A stretch of DNA of 64,000 nucleotides. Origin: DATGLW01 sp035293965 (GTDB lineage Bacteria; Actinomycetota; Acidimicrobiia; Acidimicrobiales; RAAP-2). The first letter of the stretch is position 1. Every line of letters starts with the position of its first letter. Below, one piece after another: positions 1 to 10,006 of this stretch. The notes under the pieces were generated by a model. It saw only the letters and a list, made by a program, of their open reading frames with translations, had not been told where the DNA came from and ran no database searches. A program made the position numbers and the translations under genes. The stretch is taken from assembly GCA_035293965.1 (NCBI GenBank), contig DATGLW010000138.1, positions 62,001 to 126,000 on the forward strand. The letters run 5' to 3'.

Positions 1-1224
1 GACTCAGCGTTGGCCGGCCCTCCGCCGGGCACCGACGGCGCGGCCGGACGCCCACCTGCCGCGGTCACGGGGGCCGCCCTGGCCGAAGGGGCCGTGCTGG
101 CTGCCTACCGGTTCGACCCGTTCCGGAGCGCTCCCCGCCCCGGAGCCCCCGAACGCCTGCTCGTGGTGCCCGGCACAGAGGCGATCCGCGCCGACCTGGC
201 ACGTGGCACGGGCCGGGGGGCACGCGCGGCCCGTGCGGTGTCCTTCGCCCGCGACCTCATCAACACGCCGCCGAGCCACCTTCCCCCGGCGCGCATGGCC
301 GAGCGCGTCGCCGACGAGCTGGGAGGCATCGAAGGCGTGCGCGTCGAGGTGTGGGACGAGGCCCGCGCGGAGGCAGAGCGCCTCGGGGGGCTGCTCGGGG
401 TGAGCCGCGGCTCGGTGCAGCCGCCCCGCCTCGTGTGGGCGACCTTCGAGCCTGCCGGGCCCGCGGGGCCCGACGAGTCTGGGCGACCGCCCCACATCGT
501 CCTCGTCGGCAAGGGCATCACCTTCGACTCGGGTGGGCTGTCGCTCAAGACTGCCGAGGGCATGACGACGATGAAGACGGACATGAGCGGCGCCGCCATC
601 GTGCTGTCCACGCTGGCCGCGTGCCGCGACCTCGGCGTGGGCTGCCGAGTGACCGCTCTGGCCCCCTTGGCCGAGAACATGCCCGGCGGACGGGCCCTCA
701 AGCCCGGCGACGTGCTCACCATCCGCAACGGGGCGACGGTGGAGGTGCTCAACACCGACGCCGAGGGCCGTCTGGTGCTCGCCGACGCCCTGTCACTGGC
801 GGCCGAGCTCGAGCCCGACGCGATCGTCGACGTGGCCACCTTGACGGGGGCAGCCACGGTGGCGCTCGGCCGGGGCATCGCCGCCCTGTTCGGCAATGAC
901 GAGCGCCTCGTCGAGCGCGTGCGCCGCAGCGGGGAGCTGGCCGGCGAGCGCCTCTGGCCCCTGCCGCTGCCCGAGGACTACCAGGAGCACATCGACTCGG
1001 ACGTGGCCGACATGAAGAACGTGGGCCGCGCGGGCGAGGCCGGCGCCATCGCGGCTGCGCTGCTGCTGGCCCGCTTCGTCAAGGCGGTCCCCTGGGCGCA
1101 CCTCGACATCGCCGGCACGGGGCGGAGCGCCGAGTCGAGCGGCTACGTGTCGAAGGGCGGCACCGGCTTCGGCGTCCGGACCCTGCTGGAGCTGCTCGCG
1201 TCCTACGACCGCCCGCCCGGCTGA
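1..1224 (+). CDS. pepA: leucyl aminopeptidase (M17), 5' partial
   Basis: Cytosolic metallo-exopeptidase of family M17 that removes N-terminal amino acids from peptides. The visible 407 codons cover the C-terminal catalytic domain and part of the N-terminal domain; the frame is open at the window edge, so the true start lies upstream (full-length family members are about 500 residues). The family signature NTDAEGRLVLADAL is at about residues 251-264 of the fragment. It is preceded by GKGITFDSGGLSLK, which carries the lysine and aspartate that bind the two metal ions. The TTG at position 10 is only an internal candidate start. Identity is secure from the signature; substrate range cannot be read from sequence. 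Confidence 0.93.
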   Translation, partial: DSALAGPPPGTDGAAGRPPAAVTGAALAEGAVLAAYRFDPFRSAPRPGAPERLLVVPGTEAIRADLARGTGRGARAARAVSFARDLINTPPSHLPPARMAERVADELGGIEGVRVEVWDEARAEAERLGGLLGVSRGSVQPPRLVWATFEPAGPAGPDESGRPPHIVLVGKGITFDSGGLSLKTAEGMTTMKTDMSGAAIVLSTLAACRDLGVGCRVTALAPLAENMPGGRALKPGDVLTIRNGATVEVLNTDAEGRLVLADALSLAAELEPDAIVDVATLTGAATVALGRGIAALFGNDERLVERVRRSGELAGERLWPLPLPEDYQEHIDSDVADMKNVGRAGEAGAIAAALLLARFVKAVPWAHLDIAGTGRSAESSGYVSKGGTGFGVRTLLELLASYDRPPG

Positions 1225-1292
1225 ACCGCCGCACCGCTTGCCGCCGGCCTGCCCCGCACCGCGGGACGCCGCACCGCTGACCGCCGGCTCGC
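1225..1292. repeat. degenerate 20-bp repeat in pepA spacer
   Basis: The stretch at 1228-1247 is repeated with two differences at 1268-1287 (40-bp offset), in the short spacer between two convergent genes. One of several duplicated gene-end sequences in this window. Confidence 0.5.
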
Positions 1293-1946
1293 TCAGTCCT
1301 CGGGCTTCCCCGGACGGCGCAGGGCCCAACGGGTGGCGTCGGCGGCGAGCGCCGGATGGATGCCCCACCGGGCGAGGTGCCGCTCGATGGCCTGGCGCTC
1401 CTCGCCCAGCTGGGCGAGGTCCAGGGCGAGGAGCCGGGCACGACGGCGCCATGCGTCAGCGGGAGGAGTCCCCTGGCGGCCAGCTTCCCAGGCCCGGTGA
1501 CGCGCCTGGAGCGACAGCGGCAGCCGGAGCAGCTGGCGGCGGGGGAGGGGTGCGAGCAGACGCCGAACGGCCAGGGCGGCGCCACCGGCCGGCCGGGCGA
1601 GCCCGAAGCGGACGCAGCGCCCGACCGCCCGTGCAAGGCCGGCGCCGCTCCCGCTGCCGAGCCCGAGCGAGGCGGCGAGCTCCGCCGGCGCCACCTCGAA
1701 GCGGCCCCCGCCTGCGTCCATGCCGTCGGCCAGGCGGCGGAGCAGCAGGGTCGCGGAGGGGCCGATGACCGGCAGCCAGAACAGCTCCACGTACTCGGAG
1801 CGCGGGTGGTAGCCGATCTCCTCGACTGCCGGGTCCCGCAGGGGCACCACCGTGAGCGTCGCCGCGGAGGGGTCGAACCCCGCCCACGCACGCTCCGCCA
1901 GGGCGCCGTGCGTGGGGCGGGCGAGGGGTCGGGCCGTGCTCGTCAT
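1293..1946 (-). CDS. conserved hypothetical protein
   Basis: I do not recognise a named family. The product is 217 residues from an ATG at 1946. It is soluble by appearance, rich in Arg, Leu and Ala, with an N-terminal segment (TLTVVPLRDPAVEEIGYHPR) and a C-terminal helical half with many Arg/Glu residues. The frame stays open further upstream, but that extension has the composition of a shadow frame and covers the 3' part of the neighbouring nitroreductase gene, so I start at the ATG, 82 nt after the upstream gene ends. It points the same way as the nitroreductase at 2029-2781 and may be co-transcribed. No catalytic motif, signal peptide or membrane segment is obvious. Confidence 0.6.
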   Translation of the reverse strand: MTSTARPLARPTHGALAERAWAGFDPSAATLTVVPLRDPAVEEIGYHPRSEYVELFWLPVIGPSATLLLRRLADGMDAGGGRFEVAPAELAASLGLGSGSGAGLARAVGRCVRFGLARPAGGAALAVRRLLAPLPRRQLLRLPLSLQARHRAWEAGRQGTPPADAWRRRARLLALDLAQLGEERQAIERHLARWGIHPALAADATRWALRRPGKPED

Positions 1947-2028
1947 GCCGGCAGGGTCGCGCCGGAACCTCGCCGCCGACCTTGCTCGCTTCCTCGGCGG
2001 GCCGCGCTCGGCGTGGCGGCCACTCCGG

Positions 2029-2781
2029 TCAGGGACCCCGCCAGCGGCCGCGGTGCAACCGCTGCGCCCCGCCGGGCCGGACCCGGTCGAGGGAGGGGGA
2101 GCGGTGGTCGGCGCCGTCGGGGTGCCCGAGGAGCACGGCGCCGAACAGGCGCCACCCCGGGGGCACGCCGAGGGCCGCGAGGAGGGCGGCCTCGCCCCGG
2201 AAATTGCCGAGGAAGCACGCGCCGAGCCCGGCACTCTCGGCTTCGAGGAGGAGCGCCATGGTCGAGAAGGCGGCGTCGCCGAACCAGTAGGGCACCGGCC
2301 ACGCCGCCTCGCCCCCGCCGGCGGGTGGCGGGCCGAGGCCAGAGGGCTCCTTGTCCGGCTCGCCGTAACGGTCGACGTAGACCTCGGGCGAGGTGAGGGA
2401 CAGGGCCACCACCGGGGCGCGGGCGAGCCCCGCCCAACGGCGCGACGCTGCCCGCCAGGCTTCGGTTGTCGTCAGGTCCCAGTAGCGGGCAGTCTCCTCG
2501 GGGCCCTGGAGCACCAGCCAGGCGACGCCCCGGGCGTTGCCGGCTGTGGGGGAGCGCAGGGCATCGAGCACCAAGGCGTCCACGACGTCGCGGGGCACGT
2601 CGCGAGCCTCGAAGCTGCGGACCATTCGCCGCCTGCGGATCGACTCGCCGACCTCCAGGGACCCTCCTCCCAGCCGCGCCCCGCCGATCGCCGTCGGCAC
2701 CAGGTTGGCCATGGCGCCGTCGGCACCAGGTTGGCCGTGGCGCCGTCGGCGCCAGGTTGGCCGTGGCGCCGTCGGCGCCAC
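2029..2781 (-). CDS. nitroreductase family protein
   Basis: FMN-dependent nitroreductase-fold oxidoreductase of 250 residues. The N-terminal Arg cluster RRRMVRSF and the SPTAGNARG segment are the usual FMN-phosphate and ring contacts. The YWFGDAAFSTMALLLEAESAGLGACF block is the conserved C-terminal half of the fold, similar to FbiB-like and BluB-like branches. The start is set at a GTG at 2781 because a TACCAT -10 box sits at 2793-2788 on the same strand with exactly 6 nt before the GTG, as at other genes here. An alternative ATG at 2712 would drop 23 residues. The N-terminal part lies in a 26-bp tandem repeat. The substrate is unknown. Confidence 0.8.
   Translation of the reverse strand: MAPTAPRPTWRRRRHGQPGADGAMANLVPTAIGGARLGGGSLEVGESIRRRRMVRSFEARDVPRDVVDALVLDALRSPTAGNARGVAWLVLQGPEETARYWDLTTTEAWRAASRRWAGLARAPVVALSLTSPEVYVDRYGEPDKEPSGLGPPPAGGGEAAWPVPYWFGDAAFSTMALLLEAESAGLGACFLGNFRGEAALLAALGVPPGWRLFGAVLLGHPDGADHRSPSLDRVRPGGAQRLHRGRWRGP
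2693..2780. repeat. 26-bp tandem repeat, about 3.4 copies
   Basis: Copies start at 2693, 2719, 2745 and 2771 (last one partial); they differ at one or two positions. The repeat encodes the N-terminus of the nitroreductase. Since 26 is not a multiple of 3, each copy is read in a different frame. Confidence 0.9.
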
Positions 2782-2787
2782 GAGGTC

Positions 2788-2793
2788 ATGGTA
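2788..2793 (-). promoter_or_regulatory. -10 box TACCAT, leaderless start
   Basis: TACCAT on the minus strand followed by 6 nt and the GTG at 2781; supports the long form of the nitroreductase. Confidence 0.5.
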
Positions 2794-2924
2794 CGCAGAC
2801 GGCCGGCACGGCGTGCACGGCGTGGTCCACCTGGCTGGCGTACGGCATGCCGGGAGGTGCAGGGAATGTCGACCGACCTGGTAGGGTTTGTACCCGCGAA
2901 GTCGGACACGAGCGGAGGTGCGAG

Positions 2925-4085
2925 TTGCCGACGGCTAGGGAGCTCCTCAACGACGCGAAGTCGGTCATCACCGAGGTCGGCACCGCCGACGCCGAGGCAC
3001 GGCTCGGCGCGGCGACCTTCCTCGACGTGCGCGAGCCGGACGAGTACCAGCAGGGGGCCGTGCCCGGGGCCGTCCACCTGCCGAGGGGGAACCTCGAGTT
3101 CCAGGTCGAGGGCCGGCTGGTCGACAAGGAGGCGCCGATCGTCGTGTACTGCGCCGGCGGGGCCCGCTCCGCGCTCGCAGCCCGCACCCTCGGCGACCTG
3201 GGCTACCGCGACGTCGTGTCGATGGCCGGCGGCTTCAACCGCTGGAAGGACGAGGGACGACCCTGGTCGGTGCCCCGCTTTCTCACCCCCGACCAGCGAA
3301 ACCGGTACCACCGGCACCTGCTCCTCCCCGAGGTTGGCGAGGCCGGCCAGCAGAAGCTGCTCGATTCCAAGGTCCTGCTCCTCGGCGCCGGCGGCCTCGG
3401 CTCGCCCGCTGCCCTCTACCTGGCCGCTGCCGGCGTGGGCACGCTCGGGATCATCGACATGGACGTGGTCGACGAGTCCAACCTGCAGCGCCAGGTGCTC
3501 CACAGCATGGATCGCATCGGCGAGCGCAAGGTCGACTCGGCCAAGAAGACCCTCACGGCCATGAACCACGACGTCAACGTGGTCACCTACGACGTGCGGC
3601 TGGGTGCCGACAACGTCCTCGACATCATCGACGGCTACGACGTCATCCTCGACGGCACGGACAACTTCCCGACCCGGTACCTCGTCAACGACGCCTCGCT
3701 GCTCAAGCGGGTGCCGGTCGTCCACGGCTCGATCTTCCGCTTCGAGGGCCAGGTGACCGTGTTCGACCCCTACAACGGCCCCTGCTATCGCTGCCTCATC
3801 CCCGAGCCGCCGCCCCCCGAACTGGCTCCCTCGTGTGCGGAGGCCGGCGTGCTCGGCGTCCTACCGGGCATCGTCGGGTCCATCCAGGCGCTCGAGACCC
3901 TCAAGCTGTTGCTCGGCCTCGGCGACCCGCTGGTGGGGCGCCTCCTCGCCTTCGACGCGCTCGAGCAGTCGTTCCGCACCTTCAAGGTCCGGCGCGACCC
4001 TGCCTGCCCTGCATGTGGTCCCGACGCGGGCGACATCGTGATCGCCGAGTACGACGAGCTCTGCATGCCCCACCCGCGAGGCTGA
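2925..4085 (+). CDS. moeZ: rhodanese-ThiF fusion, sulfur-carrier adenylyltransferase (MoeB/MoeZ-like)
   Basis: Activates the C-terminus of a ubiquitin-like sulfur carrier (MoaD/ThiS/CysO type) by adenylation and supplies sulfur, for molybdopterin, thiamine or cysteine synthesis. 386 residues. Residues 1-112 form a rhodanese domain with active-site Cys76 (CAGGARSA). Residues 116-386 form the E1-like ThiF/MoeB domain with ATP loop GAGGLGS (154-160), Cys304 in SCAEAGVLG, and zinc ligands Cys287, Cys290, Cys361 and Cys364. The domain order is reversed relative to MoeZ/MOCS3, where rhodanese is C-terminal. The start is a TTG at 2925 preceded by a clear GGAGG ribosome site (2914-2918); the longer open frame upstream lacks protein-like composition. 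moaC lies at 29.1 kb. The symbol is by analogy only. Confidence 0.85.
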   Translation: MPTARELLNDAKSVITEVGTADAEARLGAATFLDVREPDEYQQGAVPGAVHLPRGNLEFQVEGRLVDKEAPIVVYCAGGARSALAARTLGDLGYRDVVSMAGGFNRWKDEGRPWSVPRFLTPDQRNRYHRHLLLPEVGEAGQQKLLDSKVLLLGAGGLGSPAALYLAAAGVGTLGIIDMDVVDESNLQRQVLHSMDRIGERKVDSAKKTLTAMNHDVNVVTYDVRLGADNVLDIIDGYDVILDGTDNFPTRYLVNDASLLKRVPVVHGSIFRFEGQVTVFDPYNGPCYRCLIPEPPPPELAPSCAEAGVLGVLPGIVGSIQALETLKLLLGLGDPLVGRLLAFDALEQSFRTFKVRRDPACPACGPDAGDIVIAEYDELCMPHPRG

Positions 4086-4284
4086 CGGCGCACCGGTGCC
4101 GGCCCGGGGCGCCGGCGGCGCCGGCCGGGGCCCCCTTGGGTCCTGCGTCCGCGCGTGGATCCGAGCGTGACGACGGAGCCGGAGCAGGGCCGCGAGCAGG
4201 TCCTGCGTCCAAGCGTGGACCCCACGCCAAGGCCGGACTCGCCGCGGTGGCCCCCAGGGGACCGCGGTCTTTAACCTTGGGACG
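4086..4284. repeat. spacer with 21-bp repeat spaced 60 bp
   Basis: The sequence at 4139-4159 recurs with two changes at 4199-4219. No gene seen. Confidence 0.6.
4272..4277 (+). promoter_or_regulatory. -10 box TAACCT, leaderless start
   Basis: TAACCT then 7 nt to the ATG at 4285; no ribosome-binding site is present. Confidence 0.55.
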
Positions 4285-5883
4285 ATGACCGACGACGCCA
4301 AGGCCACGTCCGAACGCCGCACCGACTCCGGCATCGTGATCCGCCCCGTGTACCGGGCGGACGATCTGGCCGGCTGGGATCCGGCCACCTCCCTCGGGGA
4401 GCCCGGGGCCTACCCCTTCACGCGGGGCATCCACGCCGAGATGTACCGGCGGCGGCTGTGGACGATGCGCCAGTACGCCGGGTTCGGCACGGCCGAGGCC
4501 ACCAACGAGCGGTTCAAGTTCCTTCTCGCCCACGGGCAGACCGGCCTGTCGTGCGCCTTCGACCTGCCCACCCAGATGGGCTACGACTCGGACCACCCTC
4601 GCGCCGAGGGCGAGGTGGGCAAGGTCGGCGTGGCAATCGACTCGCTCGCCGACATGCGGCTCCTGCTCGCGGACCTGCCGCTCGGCACGGTCACGACCTC
4701 GATGACGATCAACGCCACCGCCGCGATCCTGCTGCTGCTCTACCAGCTCGTCGCCGAGGAGCAGGGCGTGCCCGGCGCGGAGATCCGGGGCACGATCCAG
4801 AACGACATCTTGAAGGAGTACATCGCCCGGGGCACCTACATCTACCCGCCTCGGCCCTCGATGCGCCTCGTCGTCGACACCTTCGCCTACTGCGCCGAGC
4901 ACCTGCCGAACTGGAACACGATCTCGATCTCGGGCTACCACATCCGCGAGGCCGGCGCGACCGCGGTGCAGGAGGTGGCCTTCACCCTCGCCGACGCCAT
5001 CGCCTACGTGGAGGCAGCCCTGGCCGCCGGCCAGAGCGTGGACGATTTCGCGCCCCGGCTCTCGTTCTTCTGGAACGCGCACAACAATTTCTTCGAGGAG
5101 GTGGCGAAGTTCCGAGCCGCGCGGCGGATGTGGGCCAGGATCATGACCGAGCGCTTCGGGGCGCGCGACGACCGCTCGAAGACGCTGCGGTTCCATACGC
5201 AGACCGGCGGGTCCACCCTGACGGCCCAGCAGCCCGAGAACAACATCGTGCGCACCACGCTCCAGGCGCTCGCGGCGGCGCTGGGGGGGACCCAGAGCCT
5301 CCACACCAACGGCTTCGACGAGGCGCTCGGCCTGCCGACCGAGCGGGCAGCCAAGATCGCCCTGCGCACCCAGCAGATCATCGGCTACGAGTCGGGCATC
5401 GCGGACACCGTCGACCCCCTCGCCGGCTCGTACTTCGTCGAGTCGCTCACCGACGAGGTGGAGCGTGGCGCGCAGGCCTACCTCGACCGCATCGACGAGC
5501 TCGGCGGGGCGGTCGCCGCGATCGAGGCTCGGTTCATGCAGGGCGAGATCGAAGACGCCGCCTACGCCTACGCTCGGGCTGTCGACGAGGGCCGCAAGGT
5601 CGTGGTCGGCGTCAACCGGTTCGTCGACGAGGAAAAGGAGCCGGCCGAGGTGTTCCCCATCGACGTCGAGCTGCAAAAGAGCCAGGTTGCCCGCACAGCC
5701 CGGGTTCGTGCCGAGCGCGACCAGGCAGCGGTGGACGCCGCGCTCGCCGACGTCCGTGCCGCCGCCCGGGGCACGCAGAACCTCCTCGTGCCGATGAAGG
5801 TCGCCCTGTCGCGGATGGCCACCCTGGGCGAGGTGTCCGACGTCCTGCGCGACGAGTTCGGCGTCTACCGGCCGGGGGGCTGA
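4285..5883 (+). CDS. methylmalonyl-CoA mutase family, large (catalytic) subunit without B12 domain
   Basis: TIM-barrel substrate domain of a coenzyme-B12-dependent acyl-CoA mutase (532 residues). It lacks the C-terminal cobalamin-binding domain with DxHxxG that full-length MutB has, so a separate small subunit must supply B12. The active-site pair fits methylmalonyl-CoA: Tyr64 in TMRQYAGF and Arg182 in ARGTYIYPP occupy the positions of Tyr89 and Arg207 of the Propionibacterium enzyme. Isobutyryl-CoA mutase has Phe and Gln there. Tyr218-His219 of SGYH are the conserved catalytic neighbours. Starts at an ATG 7 nt after a TAACCT box. The nearby biotin-dependent carboxylase fits a propionate/methylmalonyl route, but the carboxylase is encoded on the opposite strand, so they are not in one operon. 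Confidence 0.9.
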   Translation: MTDDAKATSERRTDSGIVIRPVYRADDLAGWDPATSLGEPGAYPFTRGIHAEMYRRRLWTMRQYAGFGTAEATNERFKFLLAHGQTGLSCAFDLPTQMGYDSDHPRAEGEVGKVGVAIDSLADMRLLLADLPLGTVTTSMTINATAAILLLLYQLVAEEQGVPGAEIRGTIQNDILKEYIARGTYIYPPRPSMRLVVDTFAYCAEHLPNWNTISISGYHIREAGATAVQEVAFTLADAIAYVEAALAAGQSVDDFAPRLSFFWNAHNNFFEEVAKFRAARRMWARIMTERFGARDDRSKTLRFHTQTGGSTLTAQQPENNIVRTTLQALAAALGGTQSLHTNGFDEALGLPTERAAKIALRTQQIIGYESGIADTVDPLAGSYFVESLTDEVERGAQAYLDRIDELGGAVAAIEARFMQGEIEDAAYAYARAVDEGRKVVVGVNRFVDEEKEPAEVFPIDVELQKSQVARTARVRAERDQAAVDAALADVRAAARGTQNLLVPMKVALSRMATLGEVSDVLRDEFGVYRPGG

Positions 5884-5936
5884 CCGCGCGACCGGCCGGG
5901 AAGCTGACCCGCTACCGGCGGGGCCGACAGAGCCGG

Positions 5937-6050
5937 GGCGCCTGCACCTCGGGGGATGGGTCAGCCAGCCGGGGGGCCGCCGGGTGCGGCCCGGGCGCCT
6001 GCACCCCGGGGGGTGGGTCAGCCAGCCGGTGGGCCGCCGGGTGCGGCCCG
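5937..6050. repeat. 57-bp tandem duplication of a gene end
   Basis: Two copies, 5937-5993 and 5994-6050, differing at a few positions. The right copy holds the last codons and stop of the M20 gene; the left copy repeats them in the spacer. Confidence 0.9.
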
Positions 6051-7262
6051 GGCGAGCAGGCGGTCCCGGAGGGCCGGATCGGTGGCCGCGTCGATCGCCG
6101 TCCATGCCAGGGCGAGGGCGCCGTCGCGTACCACGGCGTCGGCTGACGCGGTCGTGCACGCGGCGGCGAACGCCCGCTGGTGGTTGACCGCGCCGTGGGC
6201 GTCGATCGCCATGAAGGGGTGGATGGCGGGCACTGCCAGCGACACGTTGGCCATGTCGGTGGACAGGGTCGGCAGGGGGGCGCCCTCGTCGTCGAGGTCG
6301 AAGCGGCGGCCCAGGGACTCGGCGTTGGCGCGGTAGGCGGCGAGGAGGCCGGGATCGCTCGCCATCTGCGAGTACACGGGCCCGACGGGCTCGACGTCGA
6401 CGCTGGCGCCGGTGGCGAGGGCTCCGGCCTCGAAGCAACGGCGCACCCGCGCCTCGAGCACGTCGAGGGCCGCGAGGCTCGGCGCACGGCACATGTAGCG
6501 TGCGGTGGCGCTGGCCGGGATGACATTGGCGGCCGCGCCGCCCTCGAGGACCACGCCGTGGACCTGGTCGCCGGGAGCCAGCTGCTGGCGCAGCAGGCCG
6601 ATGGCCACCTGCGACACGGTCAGCGCGTCGCCGGCGTTGACGCCTTCCCATGGCGCCGCCGAGGCGTGGGCCTCCTTGCCGTGGAACCGCACGTCGAAGT
6701 GCGAGACGGCCAGGCACCGCGCCTCGAGGCGTTCGGTCGGCCACGGGTGCACCATCATCGCCGCATGCACGCCGTCGAACACGCCTCGCTCGAGGAGCAG
6801 GACCTTGCCCCCGCCGCCCTCCTCGGCGGGGGTGCCCACCACGAGCACGGTCATGCCGAGCTCGTCGGCCGCCGGGGCCAGGGCGGCACCCGCGCCCACG
6901 GCGGCGGCCGCAATGATGTTGTGCCCACACGCGTGCCCGACCTCGGGGAGGGCGTCGTACTCGGCGCAGAACGCCACCACGAGGGGCCCCGACCCGGCGC
7001 GAGCAACGAAGGCCGTCGGCAGGCCGCCCGCGCCGCGAGCCACCTCGAGGCCGGCGTCCTCGAGCGCGGCGGCGGTCCACTCGGACGAGCGGGTCTCCTC
7101 GAAGCAGGTCTCGGGGTGGGCGTGGATCGAGTGGCTGAGGGTGACCAGGTCGTCGAGGGATGCGAGCACGCGGTCGCGGGCGGCGGCCTTCGCCGCCCGG
7201 GCGCGACGGCCCCCGGGCACGGCCGTCGGCCCGGCTCCCGCGTCGGTCACGGCCGCCGTCAC
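6018..7262 (-). CDS. M20-family amidohydrolase/peptidase
   Basis: Zinc-dependent amidohydrolase of the M20 (AbgB/HipO-like) family, 414 residues. Metal-binding motifs are EVGHACGHN (Cys and His ligands), the TPAEEGGGG glutamates that include the general base, and a downstream histidine in MVHPW. A dimerisation domain sits in the middle, as in the family. It starts at a GTG (7262), four bases after the stop of the carboxylase gene, so the two are almost surely one operon. Related enzymes cleave N-acyl amino acids or p-aminobenzoyl-glutamate; the exact substrate is not deducible. The 3' end lies in a 57-bp tandem duplication that repeats the terminal codons downstream. Confidence 0.85.
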   Translation of the reverse strand: MTAAVTDAGAGPTAVPGGRRARAAKAAARDRVLASLDDLVTLSHSIHAHPETCFEETRSSEWTAAALEDAGLEVARGAGGLPTAFVARAGSGPLVVAFCAEYDALPEVGHACGHNIIAAAAVGAGAALAPAADELGMTVLVVGTPAEEGGGGKVLLLERGVFDGVHAAMMVHPWPTERLEARCLAVSHFDVRFHGKEAHASAAPWEGVNAGDALTVSQVAIGLLRQQLAPGDQVHGVVLEGGAAANVIPASATARYMCRAPSLAALDVLEARVRRCFEAGALATGASVDVEPVGPVYSQMASDPGLLAAYRANAESLGRRFDLDDEGAPLPTLSTDMANVSLAVPAIHPFMAIDAHGAVNHQRAFAAACTTASADAVVRDGALALAWTAIDAATDPALRDRLLARAAPGGPPAG

Positions 7263-7266
7263 CGCC

Positions 7267-9033
<1,767 letters not shown>

Positions 9034-9170
9034 AGCGCGCCTTTCCGCTCGACCTTGCCCGTTCGACCGGGCTCCATTCGCTCCGACCCGGCTACCTCCG
9101 ACCGTGGCCGGGTCGGGACCCGCTCGACCCCGGACCCGTCCGGCCCGGCCACTCAGACTTGCACGCCGAG

Positions 9171-9176
9171 TAGCGT
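9171..9176 (+). promoter_or_regulatory. -10 box TAGCGT, leaderless start
   Basis: TAGCGT followed by 7 nt and the birA ATG at 9184. Confidence 0.55.
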
Positions 9177-9183
9177 GTCCGCC

Positions 9184-9954
9184 ATGTCCGTTCCCCTCGG
9201 GGACGTCCGCCTGTTCGGCTCGCTCGACTCGACCAACCGCTACCTCTTGGCCGAGGCGGAGGGCCTGCCCGACGGGCTCGTGGTGGTGGCGGACCACCAG
9301 CGTGCAGGCCGGGGCAGGCTGGGCCGGACCTGGGAGTCGCCGCCGGGCTCGTCCCTGCTCGCCTCGGTGCTCCTGCGCCCGGCGCTGGCGCCCACCGAGC
9401 TGCACCTGTGCTCGCTGGCGGTGGCCCTCGCCGCCTGCCGGGCGTGCGAGGTGGCGGCGGGGGTCGAGCCGTGGCTCAAGTGGCCCAACGACCTCGTCGT
9501 GGCCGATCGCAAGCTCGCCGGCGTGCTGGCCGAGTCCGTGCCCGGGGTGCAGGGCGCCGAGCCGGCCCTGCCGACGGTGGTGGTCGGGGTGGGCATCAAC
9601 GTGGACTGGCCCGGTCCCCAGGGCGCCGGGGGGGCCTGCCTGCGCGAGCTCGCCGGCCGGGCTGTCGACCGGCTCGGCCTCCTGTTCGCCCTGCTCGCCT
9701 CCCTGGCCCCGCTGCGGGCGGACCTCGACCGGCCCGGGGGTCGGGCAGCCCTGGTCGCGGCCGGCCGGGCGCGTTGCGCCACCCTCGGCCGCCTCGTCGT
9801 GGTCGACACCGGTGCGGGCATGGTCGAGGGCAGAGCCGTGGACCTCACCGACGAGGGGCACCTCGTCGTGGCGACACCTGCTGGTCACCGGGAGGTGGCT
9901 GCGGGCGACGTGGTGCACGTCAGGCCGGGGCGCACGTCGCCGCAAGGGGGGTGA
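9184..9954 (+). CDS. birA: biotin-[acetyl-CoA carboxylase] ligase
   Basis: Makes biotinyl-AMP and transfers biotin to the carrier lysine of biotin enzymes. 256 residues, class I type with no N-terminal winged-helix repressor domain, so probably not a regulator. Key motifs are SLDSTNRYL, the biotin/ATP loop QRAGRGRLGRTW with GRGRxGR, and KWPNDLVV with catalytic Lys, followed by KLAGVLAE and the GVGINV strand. The C-terminal small beta domain is present. The ATG at 9184 lies 7 nt after a TAGCGT box. The client carboxylase alpha chain is encoded immediately across the divergent spacer, a sensible pairing. The longer upstream frame is rejected because it runs antisense through the carboxylase gene. 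Confidence 0.92.
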   Translation: MSVPLGDVRLFGSLDSTNRYLLAEAEGLPDGLVVVADHQRAGRGRLGRTWESPPGSSLLASVLLRPALAPTELHLCSLAVALAACRACEVAAGVEPWLKWPNDLVVADRKLAGVLAESVPGVQGAEPALPTVVVGVGINVDWPGPQGAGGACLRELAGRAVDRLGLLFALLASLAPLRADLDRPGGRAALVAAGRARCATLGRLVVVDTGAGMVEGRAVDLTDEGHLVVATPAGHREVAAGDVVHVRPGRTSPQGG

Positions 9955-10006
9955 CGCAACCGGCTGGCGCCCTTGGGGCAGGATGTGAGGATCGACGGGT
10001 AAGGGA

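Noticed and set aside
2693..2780. CRISPR array
   Set aside because: Units are contiguous with no spacers; a simple tandem repeat.
1852..3564. Long plus-strand open frame of 570 codons
   Set aside because: Shadow of the minus-strand nitroreductase and of the rhodanese-ThiF gene; high GC keeps antisense frames open.
3982..7080. Minus-strand open frame of about 1030 codons
   Set aside because: Antisense of the mutase gene plus an out-of-frame reading of the M20 gene; Arg/Gly/His-rich shadow composition.
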